Made by a program: the position numbers and the translations under genes. A DNA stretch of 64,000 bases. Source: Mesocentrotus franciscanus. Lineage: Eukaryota; Echinodermata; Echinoidea; Camarodonta; Strongylocentrotidae. The notes below the pieces were generated by a model. The model searched no databases. It saw only the letters and a program-made list of their open reading frames with translations, and was not told the DNA's origin. Shown one piece after another: positions 10,913 through 22,900 of the stretch. The stretch's first letter is position 1; each line of letters opens with the position of its first letter. The stretch spans positions 6,414,272-6,478,271 of the forward strand of contig CP137675.1 of the NCBI GenBank assembly GCA_037976565.1, in the 5' to 3' direction.

Positions 10913-13900
10913 CTTAAAAGGGAGAAGGAAAAAGAATGACACAAATCATATGAGAAAATAACAAAAACTGATTGCATTGCTCTACAGAAGCACATTAAAT
11001 ATTAGTCACATGTATATCAAAGTGCTTTGGTAAACAATTCAATGAAGCTAAAGACATGAATGCTTTAGGAGCAAGAGAATAAGACTGTTGCCAAATGTAC
11101 AGTAGATGTAGATTTGCATTACCAGTATAAATAATGTCAAAGTAAATTAACAAAGACGGATAAGGTGAAAATAATGATAGTGAAGTCCAGAATATAATTA
11201 GACAAATCCTTTTTTTTTCAACAGACTTTTTGACACCACAGGCTACACCTATCTATTCACTTCAGCAAGGCTCAACACTAAACTGGCACCTGGGACACAT
11301 GGGCATTAAATATCTATGTCTTGACCCCCAAAATGGTGATTTTTTTTTTTGTTTTGGACATATTAAAGGTACTATGTCCCATTTGCAGGCCAAAAAAATG
11401 AAAAGGTTAAATTCCAACGGCATTTGAAAGATAATACTAATTTAGAACTTCTCTAAAAAAAAAGGGGGCTTGAAAATGTCTTTAAGTGGGAAAATAACGA
11501 CTATTAGTTGTCGAATCGACTTAGGAGCTATAGAGCCAGTAAGTAATAGTCTGATTTTTCAGACCATTGTACCGAATGGTCGTACGTTTTATGCTGCGCA
11601 AAGATTCAATCAGTTTAATTTTGGCCATTACAAGAAGTGGGTTATTGATGTAGACAAATGCTCATGTACCCTTTACAGCTCATTTTATGTATGTTATTAC
11701 CAAAGAAGAAAAAGCCAGTCAGTCACTCAATAGTGTCTGACAGTGAAGTCTAGCAAGTAAACGGGTTTCCTTGCATAATTTGAATATTAGGACACTGCTA
11801 ACGTTTAAATTTAACAGATAGGACATACATGACATATTCATAATTCCTGCAAAGTTCTACAGAATTTGATGTTGGCTGCAAAAGGGACATAGTATCTTTA
11901 AAGATAAAGTTGAGTTCTGGTCATGCGATTTCATTGTGAAAGAAACGGTGTGGAATTGATCAGAAAAGTTTGATCATCTAGCATATAAGTATTAGTGTGT
12001 ACTGCAACGTTCTGGAAACATCTAAATGATACGAAATTTGGCCCAGTCTTGGTAAAGCTACAAGCACTGTACACAGAAAGATGTATATGGGACTACACGA
12101 ACATGTAGCATAAAAATCTGTCCAGATTTTTATGCTGTTACATGCCATATTTTGAATATCAAGGCATTTGAAGCGTCATGCTTTTCAGGCAACATTTTTT
12201 ATCTGATGTTCTTCCACACTTGCATAATACAATGATAACGCTCACAGATTATTTTTCACCTCTTCCCAGAACTCAACCTTCTATTTAAAGGCCCATGCAG
12301 ACAGATGGTCAAAAAGTTAAATCAAAACCCCCTTACAAAAAAGTCAGTGTAAAGCCCTGACTAAAGAATGGAATGCTTCACATCCAACAGCATTTCAATT
12401 CTTACATCTTCTTTAACTTTTCTTGTAGCAAGTCAAGGAATCCATCCATCCCTTCCTCTGTTTTACAGGACACAGGCAGGACACTCAGCCTTTCCTTCTC
12501 TTTGTTGCTCTGTCGCATCGAGACATCCGGCATGACGGAAAACAGCAGTGTCTTAGACTCTTCATCAACCAGATCCATTTTGTTGACTATCACAATCACG
12601 TCCCTTTGATCACCACCACTGTCATTGCTTACAGGACTGTTCTCATCACATACTCTAGGAGTTTTGTTCTCCCAGAGTTTGGATTCTGTCACATAGGAAT
12701 TGATCTGTTCTACGAAGTCCTTGGGGGACGGTTGAGGATCGAGAGTTGTGGCATCAAGCATGTAGATGACAAGGTCAGCAAGGTTTGTTCTGTGTAGTAA
12801 GGGTCAGTGAAAAGAATCAAATTATCATAATGCATCTAAATGATTTCATAATCTAGCTAAATGATTAGAGATGTTAAATTATCACTTTACTGGTACTAAA
12901 ATTATTTATAAAAACAAGAGAATAACAAAGTAATCACTGAGACTGACAAATCACTGAACATAAAGTTAAAATCATTAAATAATCCAACCAAATGTCAAGA
13001 TGATTTTCTTTGTTATAAATCATGCTCTGTATTGTGGAAATGAAATTTAATACAATACTGCAAAACCTTTAAAACAATTATAAAACAGCCCTTTTTCGTG
13101 GCAAGACACTTTTCCCAATCAATCATATCTAATGTGTTAGAAAGGTTTAGTCCCTTTTGTTTTTTAATAGATTTGTGGTACCGTACATAACATCATCTGA
13201 GCAGCAGTTTGATTGGCATATTTGGGACTCTCCGTACATGGACTGCTGGTGAGACCAGCTGTCAACAATTAACTGGTGATACCTAAACTGGCTATTGTTC
13301 GCAAAGGCACAATATATACCCCCTCAAAAAATGAATCAATTAAATTTAAATATCCTTTGGCATGAAACTCTTGTGACTCTTGACCTCCTGCGAAATTGAG
13401 GAAAATGTATAAGCACACAAAATGTCTGGTTCTACAGTACATCACTGACACTGGTGAAAAATGAATTAAGAAGACATTATAATAAACAGGGCCTTGTTTC
13501 ACAAAACCATCAAAAGTACAAAGTCACCAACCTCCCATTGAAACACAAATTTACTAGATGCATTTCAATGGGTTGTCAGCGCACTTATACTTACAACGGT
13601 TTCATGAAACGCTGTGTACCGGTACCTCTCTCTGGCCCTACGAACTCCTTCCCTCTCTATCTCATCTAAGCTCTCCCGTATCCCAGCCGTGTCACTGAGG
13701 ATGACTGGATATCCGCCAATGTTGAGAGAGGATTCCACAACATCCCTGGTTGTTCCAGCAATGGGCGAGACGATGGCTGCAGGACGCTGACCTGGCCAAA
13801 GGTCAAATAGGAGCAGAGGGTCAAATCAAGATACTGCTCACTTCAAATCCAATTACCTAATATTCACTTTCATATGGCATCCCAGGACCCTGTCTTACAA

Positions 13901-16900
13901 AGAGTTGCGATTGATCCAAATCAATCGCAAGTTTGCAGTCTCCTATCTCTTATGTACATAGTAGCGATTGATATCAACTCTTTGTAAGACAGGGCCCAGG
14001 GCTCAACATTACCAAGCGCTTGACACACATGGGCGCATAAAATCCCATCTAGGACTAACACACTTTATGATCATACGAAGCATGGATGATGTTACCAAGT
14101 GAGTTGATATACCAGTACTCAGAAATCACAGAAATACAGAAATAGCAGTATTTTTCTAGAAGTTTGAGAGATACCTATGCCCAATTCAACCACTTTCATT
14201 TTTTTTTAATAAATTGTAAAAAAATTAACACTCAAATAAAAATTATACCAACTGAATACTTCATATTTTACAAATGAAATAAACAACATAAACACCAGAA
14301 TATTTCAAGCAAGTACTTTTATGAAAAGAGAAAAAATTGACAAATGACTGGGAACACTAAACAGCAACCATAATGCAAGCTTCACTTACAAAGTGCATTC
14401 AGTAATGTACTCTTCCCAACATTGGGTTGGCCAGCTATGGTGACATGGACCCCGCTCCTTAACCTTTCACCTTTCCTGCTGTCTTGCAGATGTCGTCTAA
14501 CTTCAGTCAAAAGTTGCTCAATCTCTTGCCTGGCTGTGATGAAAAAGCATGGAGTTTGAATGAGACATAAAAATCCCCATCATCGATATTTTGGCTAATA
14601 ATGAAATAATAATTCATAATAGTAATATTATCATTAGTTGCATTATTAGTACATGTATCATCATTATTAATATTATTATTATTATTTATTATTATTAATA
14701 TTATTATTATCATTATTATCATCATCATCTTTACTATTACTGTTATTACTGTTATCATTATTATAAGAGTTGCACAGGAATATAGTGCAGTTAATATGCA
14801 TTTTATGTAGATGTGTTTAGAAGGATAGGGGACTATAAGATTAAGAACATTGGTTTGATGGCTGAAAATAGGAATCATTCTTCCAAAATAGTAATTGTTG
14901 GCAGCTATGTCACAGGTCAGTGTTAGATTCAAGTATGGAGTTTAGTCAATGGTTAGGTATTCATTAAGTGTAGGAAACTGAATGTGGAGCATTTTTTGAT
15001 GGAACATGCGTTGTAGAAATCATCCAGACTCGACCAAGCACAGAATATGTAAGATTAACATAAGAATGAGATCATCTCACTGACTCACCCTTTTCTAAGA
15101 CGCCTTCCTCTATGTTTTCATCCTCACTGAAGTCAATAAATGCCTCAACATGTGCTACCGTCTGTAAGAGTTTTAAAAAGAAACAGTATTTTGCAGATGC
15201 CTTGAGCATCCCATGGGATGAATATGTACATGATATCAAAAATTCTATCATGAGTCAGTAGCGGATCCAGGAATTTCTTACTGGGGCGGGCACAAAATTG
15301 CATGGGGTGAAATATATGAAAAACGATGGAGCGAGGCGTCAGCGGCGAGGGAGCGGAGCGACCAAGCGGGGGTGGGTCTGGGAGGGGGTCAGAACCCCCT
15401 CCCTGAGTAGGAAGCATTTGCAATTTTAGAACACATTAGGTGCATTTTCAGGCACTTCCTGGAGTAATATGACGTAAAATTGCTTTCTCCTACCCCTCCA
15501 AGAGTAGGGATCCAGAGGCGGATGATGGGATCTAGCTTTTTGCTAAGGGGTTGACCCAATGACGACACGGAGCATCGTCCACGAGCCACGAAGTGGCGAG
15601 GCGATTTTTTGTTGTTGCTATTTTGAACCCCCGTTAGTGATGTTTTCCTGGCATCTACTGACACAATGGAGACCATAGAAAGCAGTGCATAATAATTACG
15701 TCTTTTTAAATCAAGTAACAGTTTAAGGGGGGGTTGAGCCAAAGACGATGCAGAGCATTGTCCACGAGCCGCATAGTGGCGAGGCGATTTTTTGGGGTGC
15801 TATTTTGAACCCCTGTAAGTGATGTTTTCCTGGCATCTATATACTAACACAATGGAGACCATAAAAAGCAGTGCATGATAACGTCTTTTTAAATCAAGTA
15901 ACAGTTTAAGGGGGGTTCGACCCAATGACGATGCGGAGCATCGTCCACGAGCCGCGAAGTCCGAGCCGTGTAGCGGCGAGGCGATTTTTGGGGGGCTATT
16001 TTTTGAACCCCCGTAAGTGATATTTTCCTGGCATCTACTAACACAATGGAGACCATAAAAAGCAGTGCATGATAACGTCTTTTTAAATCAAGTAACAGTT
16101 TAAGGGGGGTTCAACCCGATGACGATGCGGATACTGTGTGGGTCTGGACACATGATGGCGTTTTTCTATTCACATCACATTTTCACTTGGCAGCCCAAGG
16201 GGGCGTTAAACCCCCCCTCCCCATTCCCCCATAGATCCGCCACTGGGATCTTTTGCAAACTGGAAGCAATAAGCGTTACATGTAGGCGATGGAAAAAAGT
16301 GCTTGTGAAACGGATAGAAAATTTGTGGTAGGCTCTTCGCGGCCACAGGGATGACAGAAAATAATATGACAATGAAACCAGCAACTGTGGCATGATTAAT
16401 GGCGGGGACTTAGAATAGGTATATAGGAAAATTAATTCAAGACTAAGTTATAAGTTAAAAGTTAGAAGTCATGTTCGACTTAAAATTGCATGCCCCCGCC
16501 CCTTACCCGGTAAAAAAACACCTTCCTATAATATCATCCCCCTTTCTTTCTTTTCCCTTCTCATTATTCTCCTTTTCCCCCTTTTCTCTCCTCCGTCTTT
16601 CCGCCTTTCTTCTTTTCCGCCTTTTCTCTCCTCTCTCTTCCCCTTTCCCCTCCTTTTTCTCCTCTCCCTTTTCTTTCCTCCCTCTTTTCTTCTTTCTCTC
16701 TTCCCTTTTTTTCTTTTTCCTCTCCTTTTTCTTTCCCCCTCCTTTTTCTCCTTTTCTTTTTTTGGCCGCACATCCCCCTGTGCCCCCCCTGGATCCGCCA
16801 CTGTGAGTATCATACTATCATCAATAAATGAAATGGAATTTGACATAAAATCACTATCCTCTTCGAATCTTATGAGGTATACAGAAAGGGTCTTTTCTTT

Positions 16901-19119
16901 CTAGAGGACCTATAATAATATGCTGAGTAAACTAGAAATTAATGACATTTTTGTACATGGCAACAGAAGAGTTGTCCATGAATACATCACAATCCACTGA
17001 CAAAATTGCCAATTTGAGATTCCCATAACTTTCGTTATCTCATATTTCAAACATTCATAACTCTCTTTTTATTACCAAATTTTTCCCTTCTGTTTTTTGT
17101 TTCTACTTTCCTATAAATGAACTTATTACAAACGTTGTATTGCCCTTTAAACTACTCTGCATACCCTGATCAACCTGCCTCTCCATCCTTCATACAGCTT
17201 ACTCAGGACTCCAGACATCTGACGTACAGCTTGTTGTCTCTGGGCTTCAGTCTCTGCCTGTATAAGGTCACCAAGGCCTTCCACTTCAGTAAGGTCAAGC
17301 TTGCCATTGTAGAATGCTCTGTGGTTAGAAACAAATAAAAATCAATCCTGGATATTATTCAACATTATGATTTAAATATGTAAAATAAAATAGAAGCATG
17401 TCTCTCAAAATTCATAAATACTCTTTAAAGAATAAATAATAATAATAAAATAAAATTGAAAAAAAAAATCTGAATACTCAAAAAAGGAGGAAGTACAGAA
17501 AAAGAACAAAGGTCGAATGGCAAAGTCCAAAACACTGTAGCAAATGAAAATTGATGTCCTCAAACTCATTAGAATGCAAGAGTGCCTGTTATGTGCATGT
17601 GTATTGTGACAACAAAAACTATCATTCACAATTAATTTTTTTGTTCGTCTTTTTTACCTCTTTGAGAACTCTCCAGGTTCTGCCAGATGAAATCCATCAA
17701 GCTTTCCTAGTGCCCCATAGAGGGCAGCAATTACTGCTGGTCCTCCATGGACCTGCAGCTCACACACATCTTCTCCTGTAAAACTCTTTGGACCTGAACA
17801 CAGTAGAAAAATTACATGGGGTAAATCATTAGAGTTCAACAGAGCATCAGTTTGATCACTTCATTCAATGTGAATTTTGACTTGCACCACTTTCGGCATA
17901 CCATACAAAGGAGTTACAAAAGATAATTTTTATAAGATCCATGTTAACTTTAGAACTACTCATATTCCAGGAGCACCAAAGCATATATATTCTCCATGCA
18001 GGCATGGCTCGATCTAGAATTTTTTTTTTTTGGGGGTGCGGGATTGGGCGTTTTTTCATTTATTTTCTACATGTGCCTCAATTGCTAAAATTCATTCTCA
18101 TTTGAGCTTGAGCTCAGACTACTACTAGTACTAGAGAAAATAGAAACTATGATTAAACTTTTAGAAGGAAGAAACAATTAAAAACAATCAGACACAAAAT
18201 TCTTTTCAAATTTGAATTGCATGGTGCCACATCAAAAGACCTCTCGACTTCTTTCATATATTATTGCCATGGTGTACCCTTCCTTAGTTGTGGCTTTGAT
18301 AAGGGTCTATATAGACCCTATAGCTATATTATATAGAAATAGTGCACTTGATTATGTACAATAAATTCAATAAGTATATGATTATCTTAACATTTCATCG
18401 AATATATAAACATAGACCTCTAGCATTTTTGAATAAGTTAAAAAACTATAGACTAGACTTTATTTTAATGTTCTACTTCTAGTACACAAGGATGAGGCGA
18501 CATAACTTACTCTTACTTATGTTTAGACAAAAATACAACTACTAGCTAGGCCTAGATTAGAATCTAGTCCAAGTTGAATGTCACTATAGCTAGTAGCTGT
18601 AGTGTTGGAGTGTATATAGTAAGAGAGGTATACCGTACCAGTAAACCACAGAATCAGCCCATGGTCGATTAATTCATTTGTTGTGGGATCATAAATTGGT
18701 GACAAAGCTGCTTGTCTGACTCCAATTACCCTCGGCCTCTTGCTTGGAATCATCGTATCGAGGACCACATTTGCTCGAGGGCCTGAAACTCTCACTACTG
18801 CCACTCCACATTTTCCATGTCCGCTTGCTAAAGCAAAAATTGTTCTTTGATTTTCAGCTGGAGACGAAGAATAATACATGTATTTGTTACCTCGAATGTT
18901 CTCAGCTCTGATATTTCTTAGTTTGTGGAGAATTTGATGTACTGGTGACGAATAATTCCGCTTGAAATAACAACTCTGTTGACATGGTGGAGAAGATCGG
19001 CTGCTGCTGCCAAATATAGCGACTAATGCAGCTACAGTGGGTACCTCGAGATAACGCGGCCGACTAGCTGGGCAGAGAATGCCAGAAGCGATCCGTTCAA
19101 TTCCATGCGGCATTTTCAT
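10687..19119 (-). CDS. GTPBP3: GTPBP3, mitochondrial tRNA modification GTPase (MnmE family)
   Basis: Eight exons give 587 aa (human about 492). In the family this GTPase pairs with MTO1 (MnmG) in mitochondria to install 5-taurinomethyl groups on wobble uridine of several mitochondrial tRNAs. Residues 1-90 are a long basic, Ser-rich leader fitting mitochondrial import. 91-112 open the tetrahydrofolate-binding N domain ([18 protein letters not shown]), which continues through SFTGEDV.E...HGGPAV and [23 protein letters not shown]. The G domain has GQPNVGKS (316-323), GTTRD (342-346), DTAG (363-366) and NKMD (454-457); the protein ends in the catalytic-Cys motif CIGK (584-587). An insert of about 40 residues (405-447) lies before NKMD. 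The ATG is supported by an in-frame TAA 12 bases upstream. All junctions keep phase. It is divergent from ANKLE1. Confidence 0.96.
11367..11897. mobile_element. MITE with TTAA target sites, GTPBP3 intron 7
   Basis: Terminal inverted repeats AGGTACTATGTCCCATTTGC (left) and the complement of AGATACTATGTCCCTTTTGC (right), flanked by TTAA on both sides (11363-11366, 11898-11901). Size and TTAA target fit a piggyBac-type non-autonomous element. A short frame inside is not a recognisable protein. Confidence 0.78.
12102..12144. repeat. Small perfect-arm hairpin
   Basis: CATGTAGCATAAAAATCTG faces CAGATTTTTATGCTGTTACATG across a 2-base loop, with one 3-base bulge. It lies in GTPBP3 intron 7. Confidence 0.7.
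12406..12789 (-). CDS. GTPBP3: GTPBP3 exon 7 (NKMD)
   Basis: Encodes the rest of the G domain including VNKMDLVDE and a family-variable acidic insert rich in Asp, Asn and Ser. Donor AT|GTAAGA gives phase 2; reading through would stop at once. Confidence 0.94.
13626..13791 (-). CDS. GTPBP3: GTPBP3 exon 6 (switch I and II)
   Basis: Carries GTTRD and DTAGIRE. Two donors in the same phase are possible: AG|GTACCG (end 13626, chosen because [11 protein letters not shown] then aligns without a gap to the human ARERLEQADLI) and CG|GTACAC (end 13620, adding two residues). Confidence 0.88.
13881..14001. mobile_element. Short palindromic MITE, GTPBP3 intron 5
   Basis: Outer arms read GACCCTGTCTTACAAAGAGTT and its near-exact complement ending at 14001, with a second inner palindrome around GCGATTGAT..ATCAATCGC. 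Related sequence occurs at 48598-48780. Confidence 0.75.
14390..14533 (-). CDS. GTPBP3: GTPBP3 exon 5 (P-loop)
   Basis: Contains the Walker A motif GQPNVGKS at the start of the inserted Ras-like G domain; ends T|GTAAGT in phase 1. Confidence 0.95.
14625..14766. repeat. ATT/ATC trinucleotide microsatellite
   Basis: Imperfect ATT, ATC and ACT trinucleotides in GTPBP3 intron 4; source of an Ile/Asn-rich minus-strand frame that is not a gene. Confidence 0.85.
15089..15161 (-). CDS. GTPBP3: GTPBP3 exon 4
   Basis: A 73-base exon encoding [14 protein letters not shown] and NIEEGVLEK, matching the family AHVEA.IDF block; donor G|GTGAGT. Confidence 0.94.
15256..16244. mobile_element. DNA-transposon-like element with internal tandem repeats
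   Basis: Left end CAGTAGCGGATCCAGGAA, right end ATAGATCCGCCACTG, together an imperfect inverted repeat of the CAGTGGCGGATC type. Inside are about 3.3 direct units of roughly 183 bp (next entry). No clear target-site duplication was found, and no transposase. In GTPBP3 intron 3. Confidence 0.65.
15545..16130. repeat. 183-bp tandem repeat, about 3.3 units
   Basis: Units begin near 15545, 15727, 15909 and 16105 with GGGGTTGACCCAATGACGA and run through CGTCCACGAGCCRCGAAGTGG, GAACCCCCGTAAGTGATGTT and AATCAAGTAACAGTTTAAGG. Units differ by small substitutions. Confidence 0.85.
16527..16804. mobile_element. Polypyrimidine tract capped by a CAGTGGCGGATCC end
   Basis: About 240 bases of almost pure C and T end in CTGGATCCGCCACTG, the same terminus as the element 0.5 kb to the left. 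No matching left end was seen, so this may be a truncated copy. Confidence 0.55.
17165..17318 (-). CDS. GTPBP3: GTPBP3 exon 3
   Basis: Encodes [19 protein letters not shown] and the first helical-domain segment ([14 protein letters not shown]); ends in phase 0 at AGG|GTATGC. Confidence 0.94.
17658..17793 (-). CDS. GTPBP3: GTPBP3 exon 2
   Basis: Encodes [20 protein letters not shown] to [13 protein letters not shown] acceptor, AG|GTAAAA donor in phase 2. Confidence 0.95.
18639..19119 (-). CDS. GTPBP3: GTPBP3 exon 1
   Basis: Leader plus start of the N domain, ending LILWFT(G). Donor ACTG|GTACGG in phase 1. A second donor six bases on would break the phase. Confidence 0.93.
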
Positions 19120-19857
19120 TGTCAGTATTTAGCACTTTTTTGTGATGAAAACAAGCTCTGCGGGCCTTGAATATTAATGACAAAATACGAACGGAATTCC
19201 TGTTAAGTTCTACTATGGTGCTATTCAAAACTCATTAGAAATAATGTTTTATTACAATAAATTGATGGACATTTACGACAAAAGTACTTTCACGACCCGG
19301 CCAGACTACATTGCCACAGAGTTTTAATTTCGCAGAGTACACACTCTCTAGACTATGCACGTACACCCATTGTAGTAACATGCCGATATTTCCTGTACTC
19401 CGTTTTTGATCGAGTTTTTATTTGACACCCATGCAGTGTCAACAGTTTTGTCTACAATTTTGGAAACGGTTTGGACAAGTACTCGAGAAATGAACCTGCA
19501 ATGTAAAAATTCGACGCCAACCCACCCGGTCATGATCAAACCAACTTTACACGAAGAAGGAATTTGGAAATGAATAAAGAGGATTAAGCCTGCGTTCAGA
19601 AGAATGCATAAGTATCCATAAGTATACTACCTATTTGCACAATGCGAGGGAACTAGCTACGGAAGTGGCCGTGGGTAGACTGACATGCCTTGTCATAGCT
19701 AGCTAGGGTCTTTGCGGCGTATCTATCATAGCTAAAGATCTAGCTAGCGGGAATATCAAACAACATCAACACTGACTGCACCGTGCGGCGAGTGAAGATT
19801 TTTTTAACAGGACCGAGACCTTTCCTTTTAACAGTTAAATAGTATGGATTTAGGGAA
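19120..19857. promoter_or_regulatory. Bidirectional promoter region, GTPBP3 / ANKLE1
   Basis: The two start codons lie 738 bases apart on opposite strands, so both promoters and 5' leaders must lie here unless distal exons exist. No TATA box stands out. Several CTAG-containing palindromes (GCTAGCTAGG, AGATCTAGCTAGC) occur at 19695-19750. Confidence 0.7.
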
Positions 19858-19876
19858 ATGGCTTCCAAGCTTTTGA
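19844..19876 (+). promoter_or_regulatory. uORF overlapping the ANKLE1 start
   Basis: An ATG at 19844 opens a ten-codon frame that stops at TGA 19874-19876, past the ANKLE1 ATG and in another frame. If transcription starts upstream of it, it could lower ANKLE1 translation. Confidence 0.45.
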
Positions 19877-19919
19877 AAGCCCAATGTTTACTACAGACGA
19901 TCAACGATGAAAATATCAG
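19858..19919 (+). CDS. ANKLE1: ANKLE1 exon 1
   Basis: Encodes MASKLLKAQCLLQTINDENI and two bases of the next codon; donor AG|GTTTGT. Phase 2 fits the exon 2 acceptor exactly. Confidence 0.85.
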
Positions 19920-22900
19920 GTTTGTTGGTTGAACTTGAACCTTGATTTATATTAGTCATTCGGGCCCTTTCTCGCTCTCGTCGATTGTAGGCAGCATGAG
20001 GACAGCGGAGTGCAGTGGAGGCGGAGCCCTTGCCCGTCGCTTCGGCGTCGACTAGATCTAGTTTGATGGGCTTACCTTAAATATACATGTAAGCCCGCGC
20101 CCCTGGAGTTGTGATTGGCAATGCTAAATGAATGGGCAATATATGGGTAATATTTACGGTTAAATCTACCATTATTCAAATAGAATATTAGACCTAGCTC
20201 TATAACTCAGTACAAGTAATAATATTGCTTGTAAACTAGATGTATTAAACTTAAAATTTAATAAAGTTACATCATTCATACATGTGTAATGCACTTACTG
20301 ACTTACCAATTGTAAGACGCACATAGGGCTAGACCTAGAGTGGCTAGACCGAAAATTTCTGTCTCTTTCGTTCGTTAGCCTCTGATTTGGGTAGGGTCGG
20401 CTCCTCTCTTTAGAGACAGAAGCCGACCATAGGCGCTCCTGTTCAAACATTTTGGCCAAAAACTCTTTGCCCAAAACTCTTTGCCCAAAATACTACATTT
20501 TAGTTTACCCGATGCATATCCGATGCATTTATTATTGTAAATTAGGCCTACACGTAGGCTAAACTACATCGGTTCCACTCATCAGATTGACTGTATGATG
20601 CGTTTAAGGGTCTTTTTTCCGGATTTTCATCGCCAAAATTGAGCTCCGTGTTGAAATTCTTGCAGCCGTATTTTAAACTGTTAATGTCAATGGATGACGT
20701 CATCTTCATCCATTGACTAAAGAGAGGAGCCGACCCTACCCAAATCAGAGGCTAACGAATGAAAGAGACAGAAATTTTCGGTCTAGGCTAGACCTAGCGA
20801 CCCCCTGGAATGGTGCGTCATGGCATTGGTAGGGTCATTTACCAAAACATTTTTGACGCAGGTATCGTCAAATCAACCTTTGGTCCGTCATATCATGACG
20901 AAAGTAGTGCGTCATTGTCAGTCAGTTTACCCATGTGTGTCAATACATGCTGCCGGAACTGCAGGCCGGGCATAGCGTGCAAAATAAAAAATTTGATGAC
21001 CGTCATGGATCGTCAAAATCAAGAGATGGTGCGTCACATAAATCACCGTATGTACCGTCATGTAGTTGAATGGTCCGTCAAAATGTTGACACGGGTGCGT
21101 CGTGGTAACCCGATATCCGACTCACATACATGTAGGACCAATGACGCACCATTCCCGGGGGTCGCTAGGTGTGTCTTACAATTACAATTGGTTTCCTTTT
21201 ACTTTTTTTAGTTTTATGCAACTCTTCATTTATTCTTTTCTTGTTTCTTACTTTGCAGCCAGGCAGCAACATTGCTGAAAGAAGGAGCATGTCCAAACCT
21301 GCTTCTTCCTGCCGAGGGTGTGAGTCCCTTTCATCTTGCTGTGGGCTGTGATTCTCGCCATGCTTTACAGCTTACCACGCTCTTTCTCCAACACAATGCA
21401 GACCCTAATGTCAGGTAACCCTACTGATCATGCTGAATTAACTCCTCTGGCTCTAGGACTGCGCATTGTTTTTGTTTGTCTTTTAAAGGAAGCCTCATAC
21501 CAGTAGACATTATCTAATATGTTGACATGGTTGAGGATATGTAACATGAAGACATTTTGGTACACTCCACAATTCTGGGTAAAAGAAATTACTTTTTATC
21601 AAGTCATTTTTATAAGTGTCATATTAAAAAAAAAACCTGACTATAGCCTGTACACTAAACTTGCTGTAGTGTGTTGCTACAAATCAGGCTGGTTCATACA
21701 CCTTTTAGTTCCATAGATCTGTGTGCTTTTCTCACAGTGCACACCTACAGCACACTTTGCATATTCTTTATAGAGGTATGTGATTTCATTACTTTATCAC
21801 ACCTGTGGGAAATAGTCTCTAGTTCTTTACAATGTCATTTCCTTACAGATCAACCGAGGGTTTGACTCCTGTCCATGTAGCTGCATCATGGGGTAGGTTC
21901 CAAGCTCTGGAGCTCCTCCTGTGGAACGGGGGTGATCCCTCCCTGGAAGATGAGGAGGGTAAAACGGCCAGAAACATGGCTGAGAGTGATAGTCACTGGG
22001 ACTGCATCAACCTTCTAGATACATGGGTGGATGGTCAATATGATACAGACCAAGAAGAAGAAGAGGAGGAGGATGGAGGAAGTTTCTTGGAAATTCCACT
22101 TGCTTCACGGGATAACACCAATGGTACATTTTCATTATTATTATTATTTCATGAAAGGAAATATACATTCAATTCTACATCTATAGTTCAATGAACATTC
22201 TTTGAAATAACTGAGAATCACTGTCATTAGTTTGAGAATGATGTATACCATAAAGTGTCAAGAATTAATGCTTTTATAAGTTACAAATGATTTAGAAATG
22301 TCTTTACACCAAAGGGCTTAGAAGTACACCGAATATAGTAGGAAATATAATTTCAGTGTTTCTTTTTCTCACCTTTTTAATCCATTTCTGCATTTTAGAT
22401 ATCTGTGGTTCTCGTAGCTATCTGCCCGATCATGAGATGTTGAATAACCTGTCACCTGACAAACATGGCTGCCTCAATAATAATTACAATGCTGGTTACA
22501 GCTGGAGTCCAGGCTCTGCCTCCAGCTCCACGGACAACGAGTTCGTTTTTCAAGATTTGGAGGAGGGTGACACTGACCATGATCTAGAGGACTATGAGAT
22601 ATCTTTCCCAAAGCAACGCATGACAAGCTTCTCACCAAGTCATGATCGTTCACAAAGTGTGCAGTCAACGTACGGAGAGACCTCCTTGAACCATGCTTTG
22701 CTGTCCATGAACCTTGACAACAACAGCCTGTCATCAAGTGCGTCCAACAGGTCATCATCATCATCTGCAGTATCCCCATCTTCATTAAAGACCAGTCCCA
22801 GTCAAAGTGATGTAAATTCTGAAGGAGAGGGCAGCCCTTCAGCCAATGAGCACACATTGACAGGCTTTGGATTAGATGTGACCTCTCCAGATCATACCCT

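Noticed and set aside
11470..11733. 87-codon frame in the MITE of GTPBP3 intron 7
   Set aside because: No family resemblance and entirely inside a non-autonomous element.
14507..14932. Ile/Asn-rich 141-codon minus-strand frame
   Set aside because: Reads through the ATT/ATC microsatellite and into GTPBP3 exon 5 in the wrong frame.
16471..16846. Frames rich in Phe/Pro/Ser or Lys/Arg/Glu
   Set aside because: Both strands of a polypyrimidine tract; low complexity only.
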